Part shown: positions 60,643 through 64,000 of the stretch, in pieces
How positions within the stretch are numbered: position 1 is the first letter of the stretch
Layout of the letters: the number at the start of each line of letters is the position of its first letter
Assembly (NCBI GenBank): GCA_964468045.1
Contig: CAYXTO010000017.1
Span: 1-64,000 of the forward strand
Length of the DNA stretch: 64,000 nucleotides
Direction of reading: 5' to 3'
DNA from: JAWKXU01 sp964468045
GTDB taxonomy: Bacteria; Pseudomonadota; Alphaproteobacteria; Sphingomonadales; Sphingomonadaceae
The notes under the pieces: model-generated
Database searches by the model: none
Told to the model about the DNA's origin: nothing
Seen by the model: only the letters and a program-made list of their open reading frames with translations
Program-made: the position numbers and the translations under genes

Positions 60643-60703
60643 ACGGGCGGCAGGCTCGCTCCGCTATTGCCGCCCTATCCGTGTCGGCCTATCGGGCGCG
60701 GCC

Positions 60704-61612
60704 ATGACACATCGCAAGCTGCTCCTGTGCCGGCCGGACTCCGGGCTGTGCGACATCCTGTGCCAGATCGGCGCCACCAGCCAATATGCGCAGGCGACGG
60801 GCCGGCTCAACATCGTCGACACCAATTTTCGGAACAGCCGCTGCTTTCGGGACGATTTCTCCCGCTATTTCATCAGTCTGGATGAAAATCTGGTGCTCGA
60901 CATCGGCGCCCATGCCGACCTCGTCGACCGGCTGGACGCCTTTCCCGAGCTGCTGGCCGGCAGGATATCGAGCTATATGCCGGAATATGACTACGACGCC
61001 CGGCACTATTATGATGTCCAGTCCGGCACCCCGCTCAGGCTCGATTTCGCGCGCGATTACGACGCGACGCTGGTCCTGCACCACGGGGCAAGCCGCTTCG
61101 GCGATCCGATCGAAGCCCTGAAGCGCATGCAACTCCAGCCCGTGCTGCGCGAGCTGATCCTGCGGCGTTGCGCGCGGATCGGGGAACCCTATTGCGGCCT
61201 GCATATACGGGCGACCGATTATGCGATGGATTACCGGCGGCGGCTGGAGGAAATCAGGACGACCATCCGGGGGCCGATCTTCCTGGCCACCGACAATGCC
61301 GAGGCGGTCGATCATGTCCGCCAGCTTTTTCCCGACCAGCCGGTCCATTGCTTCACCCGTTTCCAGCGGGAACCGGGCCAGCCCCTGCATCTCCATCCCG
61401 CCGACCGGGACGTCCGGGAGGTCAATTGCGATGCGATTGCCGACCTGTTCATGCTGGCGATGGGAAAGAGCCTGACCTTCTTTCCGCTCGAGCCGAATAT
61501 CTTCGGCGCGACCCATTCCGGGTTCTCCCTGCTGGCGCTGGGCCTGCAGAGAAGGCCGATGCTGCTCCGGCACTTGCTGGGCCTGCCGCATCAGGCGGCG
61601 CTCTCCGCCTAG
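60704..61612 (+). CDS. Fucosyltransferase/NodZ-like protein
   Basis: 302 residues. GLHIRATDYAMDY carries the HxRxxD donor-binding motif of alpha-1,6-fucosyltransferase/NodZ-type GT-B enzymes, and FLATDN resembles their next motif; DLFMLAMGKSLTFFPLEPNIFGATHSGFS matches the family end. N-terminal CRPDSGLCDILCQIG is Cys-rich. It probably acts on an exopolysaccharide or LPS acceptor. It stands alone between two 20-base direct repeats, with no other glycan genes beside it. Confidence 0.68.
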   Translation: MTHRKLLLCRPDSGLCDILCQIGATSQYAQATGRLNIVDTNFRNSRCFRDDFSRYFISLDENLVLDIGAHADLVDRLDAFPELLAGRISSYMPEYDYDARHYYDVQSGTPLRLDFARDYDATLVLHHGASRFGDPIEALKRMQLQPVLRELILRRCARIGEPYCGLHIRATDYAMDYRRRLEEIRTTIRGPIFLATDNAEAVDHVRQLFPDQPVHCFTRFQREPGQPLHLHPADRDVREVNCDAIADLFMLAMGKSLTFFPLEPNIFGATHSGFSLLALGLQRRPMLLRHLLGLPHQAALSA

Positions 61613-62121
61613 CGGCAAGGGCGCGAAGGGTTGACGCAGATCGGCTGAAATGTGCATTTCGATTGCGGCTGTGCCTGCATTGGGCACGCTTAGCCCCCAA
61701 TGCCCGGCCGTGGGAGGCGAACAGGCCGAACCGCGCGGAACTGCCGGGCCTGCGCCGGATCCTCGCAAGGCGGCGCGCCGCATCCGCCGGAAAAACGGCC
61801 CGTCCATGGTCGGCGACCGGCGCTCATGGAGTGTGACCTTCCGCAGAGCCAGCTTGCCGGCCGGCCAATGAGCTGGGCTGGCCATTCCCGTCGTCCAGCC
61901 GTTGCCCTCCGCGCGGAAGGGGACAGGCCAGGGGCCGCCGGGGTGATTTCGGGGAGAGGCATGGCGAATTCCGCTGACTGCAATAGCGCGGGAGCCTGCA
62001 ATGGTTACGCCATTGTAGGACAGCGTTTTTTGCCGCCGCCCACGCCTTTGCTTTGACTCCGGGCCTGCCGGAACGGTATCGCTTTGCCGATAATTCATCG
62101 GAATAGGGAAGAGGACACATA
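61613..62121. other. Gene-free interval with the right 20-base repeat
   Basis: About 510 GC-rich bases. Open frames exist on both strands but none has a ribosome site or recognisable protein features. The right copy of the TTGTAGGACAG repeat lies about 90 bases before the SDR start, and GGAAGAGG precedes that start. Confidence 0.5.
62013..62032 (+). repeat. 20-base direct repeat, right copy
   Basis: TTGTAGGACAGCGTTTTTTG, identical to 60623-60642. Confidence 0.85.
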
Positions 62122-62922
62122 ATGCCAAATCTGCAGGGCAAGGTTGCGGTCATCACCGGCGGCGCTTCGGGCATGGGGGCGGCCGCGGCGCGGGTGTTCG
62201 TGCGCGATGGCGCCAGGGTGGTGCTGGGGGATCTCAATGCCGAGGCGCTGGATGCGATCTGCGAGGAGCTGGGGCGCGACAAGGCGATCGGCAAGGTCGG
62301 CAATATCGCGGATGAGGCGGATGCCGCCGCCCTGATCGAAGCGGCGGTGGAAAGCTTCGGCAAGCTCGACATCCTGTTCAACAACGCCGGGATCGGCGGG
62401 ATCGGCTCCGTCACCGACACGACCACCGAACTGTGGCAGCAGGTGATCGGCGTCGATCTGAGCGCCGTGTTCTACGGCAGCCGCGCGGCGGTGCCGCATC
62501 TGCGCCGCAACGGCGGCGGCGCGATCATCAATAATGCATCCGTTTCGGGCATGTTCGGCGATTACGGCATGGCCTCCTACGCGGCGGCCAAGGGCGGGGT
62601 CATCAATCTCACCCGCAACATGGCGCTGGATTTCGCGAAGGAAGGCATCCGGGTGAACTGCATCTGCCCGGGCGCGATCGACACCCCGCTGTTCGCGGGG
62701 ATGAAGCAGGCGCCGGGGGTGTTCGACGCCTTCATCCAGGCCGTGCCGATGAAGCGGCTCGGCAACCCGAGCGAGATCGGCGAGACCGTGGCCTTCCTCG
62801 CGTCCGACGCCGCATCCTATATCACCGGAGCGGTGATCCCGGTGGATGGCGGGCTGACCTGCAAGACCGGCTGGCCCGACCTCAACGACCATATGGAAGA
62901 GTTGAAGCGGGTTTTCGGCTGA
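62122..62922 (+). CDS. Short-chain dehydrogenase/reductase
   Basis: 266 residues. Classical SDR motifs: TGGASGMGAAAA (cofactor), NNAG, Ser in NNASVSGMF, SYAAAKGG (YxxxK), and C-terminal TGAVIPVDGG. Asp after the second strand (VLGDLNAE) favours NAD over NADP. Followed after 62 bases by a limonene-epoxide-hydrolase-like gene, suggesting a role in alcohol oxidation of a terpenoid or related compound. The actual substrate is unknown. Confidence 0.88.
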   Translation: MPNLQGKVAVITGGASGMGAAAARVFVRDGARVVLGDLNAEALDAICEELGRDKAIGKVGNIADEADAAALIEAAVESFGKLDILFNNAGIGGIGSVTDTTTELWQQVIGVDLSAVFYGSRAAVPHLRRNGGGAIINNASVSGMFGDYGMASYAAAKGGVINLTRNMALDFAKEGIRVNCICPGAIDTPLFAGMKQAPGVFDAFIQAVPMKRLGNPSEIGETVAFLASDAASYITGAVIPVDGGLTCKTGWPDLNDHMEELKRVFG

Positions 62923-62984
62923 ACCGTTTGCCTTTTGCCCGGCCGGCCTTAATCCTGGCTGTTGAAGTCAAGGAGGAGAAGACC

Positions 62985-63422
62985 ATGCCGCTGACGCCCG
63001 ATGATGGCCGCACCGATGATGAACGCGCGGTGCTGCGCTTTTGCGACCTGTGGGCGAAGCAGGATGTCGAGGCGATGCTGTCCTGTTTCACGCCGGATGC
63101 GCATTATATCGACATGCCGCTGCCGCCGCGCCGCGGGCTGGACGAGATTCGCGCCTATATCCAGGGAATCTTCACGACCTTCACCTGCGAGATCGAGACG
63201 CTGCATATCGCGTCTTCCGGCAACATCGTGTTCACCGAGCGAGTCGATTACCTCACGCGCACCGATGGCGAGAAGCCCACCGTGCCGCTGCCGGTCACGG
63301 GTGTGATGGAGATGAAGGACGGCAAGATCCGGCGCTGGCGCGATTATCTCGATCTCGGCACGGCGGAGCAGGGGCTGGGTCTCGTGATCCGTTCCAGCGG
63401 CGAGATGAGCGACGCGCGCTGA
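62985..63422 (+). CDS. Limonene-1,2-epoxide hydrolase-like / NTF2-fold protein
   Basis: 145 residues from ATG 62985 with AAGGAGGAG ahead. NTF2-like cone fold (FCDLWAKQDVEAMLSCFTPDAHYIDMP). The Arg-x-Asp of FTERVDYLTR and the Asp in RRWRDYLDL fit the Asp-Arg-Asp triad of limonene-1,2-epoxide hydrolase. Whether it hydrolyses an epoxide is inferred. It forms a probable two-gene unit with the SDR. Confidence 0.78.
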   Translation: MPLTPDDGRTDDERAVLRFCDLWAKQDVEAMLSCFTPDAHYIDMPLPPRRGLDEIRAYIQGIFTTFTCEIETLHIASSGNIVFTERVDYLTRTDGEKPTVPLPVTGVMEMKDGKIRRWRDYLDLGTAEQGLGLVIRSSGEMSDAR

Positions 63423-63547
63423 GCCATGATATGGAGCGTGGGGAAGCCGGACATGGCTGTGCGCCTGTTGCCGGGATGCGCCGGTTTTACCCGACGCTGC
63501 GGCGAACTTCACTTGGCGTTCACCAGCGCGCTGGCTATAGGCGTGGC

Positions 63548-64000
63548 ATGTTCTCGCTGACCCGCACCTCCCGCTCGCCCTTCCGGCATGTCGTCCTTGC
63601 CAGCGTGGCCGCAACCATGGCCCTTACGGCCGGCTGCGCCGGGGGTAAGGCGAAGAAGGACACCGCCTATGTCGCGCGCGACGTCGAAACGCTCTATGCC
63701 GCCGCGAAGGCGCGGCTCGACCGGGGCGATGTCAAGCAGGCGGCCGCCCTGTTCGACGAGGTGGAGCGCCAGCATCCCTATTCGCCCTGGGCCCGCCGCG
63801 CCCAGCTGATGAGCTCGTTCAGCTATTATCTGGCGAAGAACTATCCGCAGGCGATTCAGTCCTCCCAGCGCTTCCTCTCGATCCACCCCGGCAACAAGGA
63901 TGCGCCCTACGCCTATTATCTGATCGCGCTCAGCTATTACGAGCAGGTCAGCGATGTGGAGCGGGATCAGAAGATCACCCAGCAGGCGCTCAATGCGCTG
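63548..64000 (+). CDS. bamD: BamD outer-membrane assembly lipoprotein, 5' part
   Basis: First 151 codons, open at the window edge. Signal peptide with lipobox LTAGC (Cys30), then TPR-like helices (YAAAKARLDRGDVKQAAALFDEVERQHPYSPWARRAQLM, NYPQAIQSSQRFLSIHP). It is a core Bam lipoprotein supporting BamA in outer-membrane protein folding. The ATG follows the previous gene by 125 bases. Confidence 0.92.
   Translation, partial: MFSLTRTSRSPFRHVVLASVAATMALTAGCAGGKAKKDTAYVARDVETLYAAAKARLDRGDVKQAAALFDEVERQHPYSPWARRAQLMSSFSYYLAKNYPQAIQSSQRFLSIHPGNKDAPYAYYLIALSYYEQVSDVERDQKITQQALNAL

Larger units (their letters stand above)
60170..60703. other. Intergenic region with repeats before the fucosyltransferase-like gene
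   Basis: 530 bases without a credible gene. It holds the terminator-like hairpin, a GTCATTCCCGCGAAA-type repeat (60334-60424), and the first copy of a 20-base direct repeat (60623-60642). Confidence 0.55.

Noticed and set aside
61650..61871. 73-codon plus-strand frame between the fucosyltransferase-like gene and the SDR
   Set aside because: Pro/Arg-rich composition, no ribosome site and no family; likely random in GC-rich DNA.

Overview
The window is GC-rich bacterial chromosome. It looks like an alphaproteobacterium of the Sphingomonadales (sphingomonad/erythrobacter type). This is inferred from gene order: atpI-atpB-atpE-atpF'-atpF, rpsP-rimM-trmD-rplS, rpsF-rpsR-rplI, and ydbH-ynbE-ydbL. 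Supporting signs are long acidic or Ala-rich tails on S16 and L9, a FYDLN-type acidic zinc-ribbon protein, two large TonB-dependent receptors, and several families of short intergenic repeats. There are no rRNA genes, CRISPR arrays or recognisable transposases; one tRNA-Ala(GGC) is present.

Layout. 1-4.5 kb: trpB (5' part), trpF, pyrF, a LapA-type protein and purB on the minus strand, with a glutathione transferase inserted the other way. 4.9-9.9 kb: a probable uptake/oxidation cluster of TonB receptor, putidaredoxin-like ferredoxin, cytochrome P450 and a divergent desaturase-like enzyme. 10-14.6 kb: radC, then the YdbH-YnbE-YdbL envelope lipid-transport set. 14.8-17.5 kb: F0 ATP synthase operon. 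17.6-20.1 kb: an orphan gene and rpsA. 20.5-23.1 kb: a sulfide/persulfide detoxification locus (persulfide dioxygenase divergent from a BigR/SqrR-like regulator, rhodanese and TSUP exporter) with palindromic operators between. 23.2-25.9 kb: aroA-cmk operon with two small genes, all joined by 4-base overlaps. 26-31.3 kb: FYDLN protein, tRNA-Ala, ffh, rpsP, rimM, an inserted vapBC toxin-antitoxin pair, trmD, rplS. 31.4-37.4 kb: asd, an EmrAB-type efflux pair, an alpha/beta hydrolase, and rplI-rpsR-rpsF. 38.1-40.4 kb: a Slam-type outer-membrane translocon next to a probable surface-lipoprotein client. 41.2-46.6 kb: a murein-recycling pair (MurC/Mpl-like ligase and LD-carboxypeptidase), fabD-fabG, dnaN. 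46.7-56 kb: adrenodoxin-reductase-like FprA, a PhaZ-like hydrolase, two tandem PAS-GGDEF-EAL-PilZ proteins, lepA. 56.6-64 kb: a second TonB receptor, an OmpA-like protein, a NodZ/fucosyltransferase-like protein, an SDR, a limonene-epoxide-hydrolase-like protein, and the start of bamD.

Most striking non-coding signal: a roughly 100-base structured repeat present three times. Each time it begins exactly at the TAG stop codon of the gene before it, with paired base changes that preserve its hairpins. Other leads are vapBC inside the essential rimM-trmD interval, the Slam/lipoprotein pair, a P450 with Asn in place of the usual I-helix Thr, a 20-base perfect direct repeat bracketing the fucosyltransferase-like gene, and a 12-codon leader ORF whose stop overlaps the start of the PhaZ-like gene. 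All functional calls rest on motif reading and family knowledge; no database search was possible.
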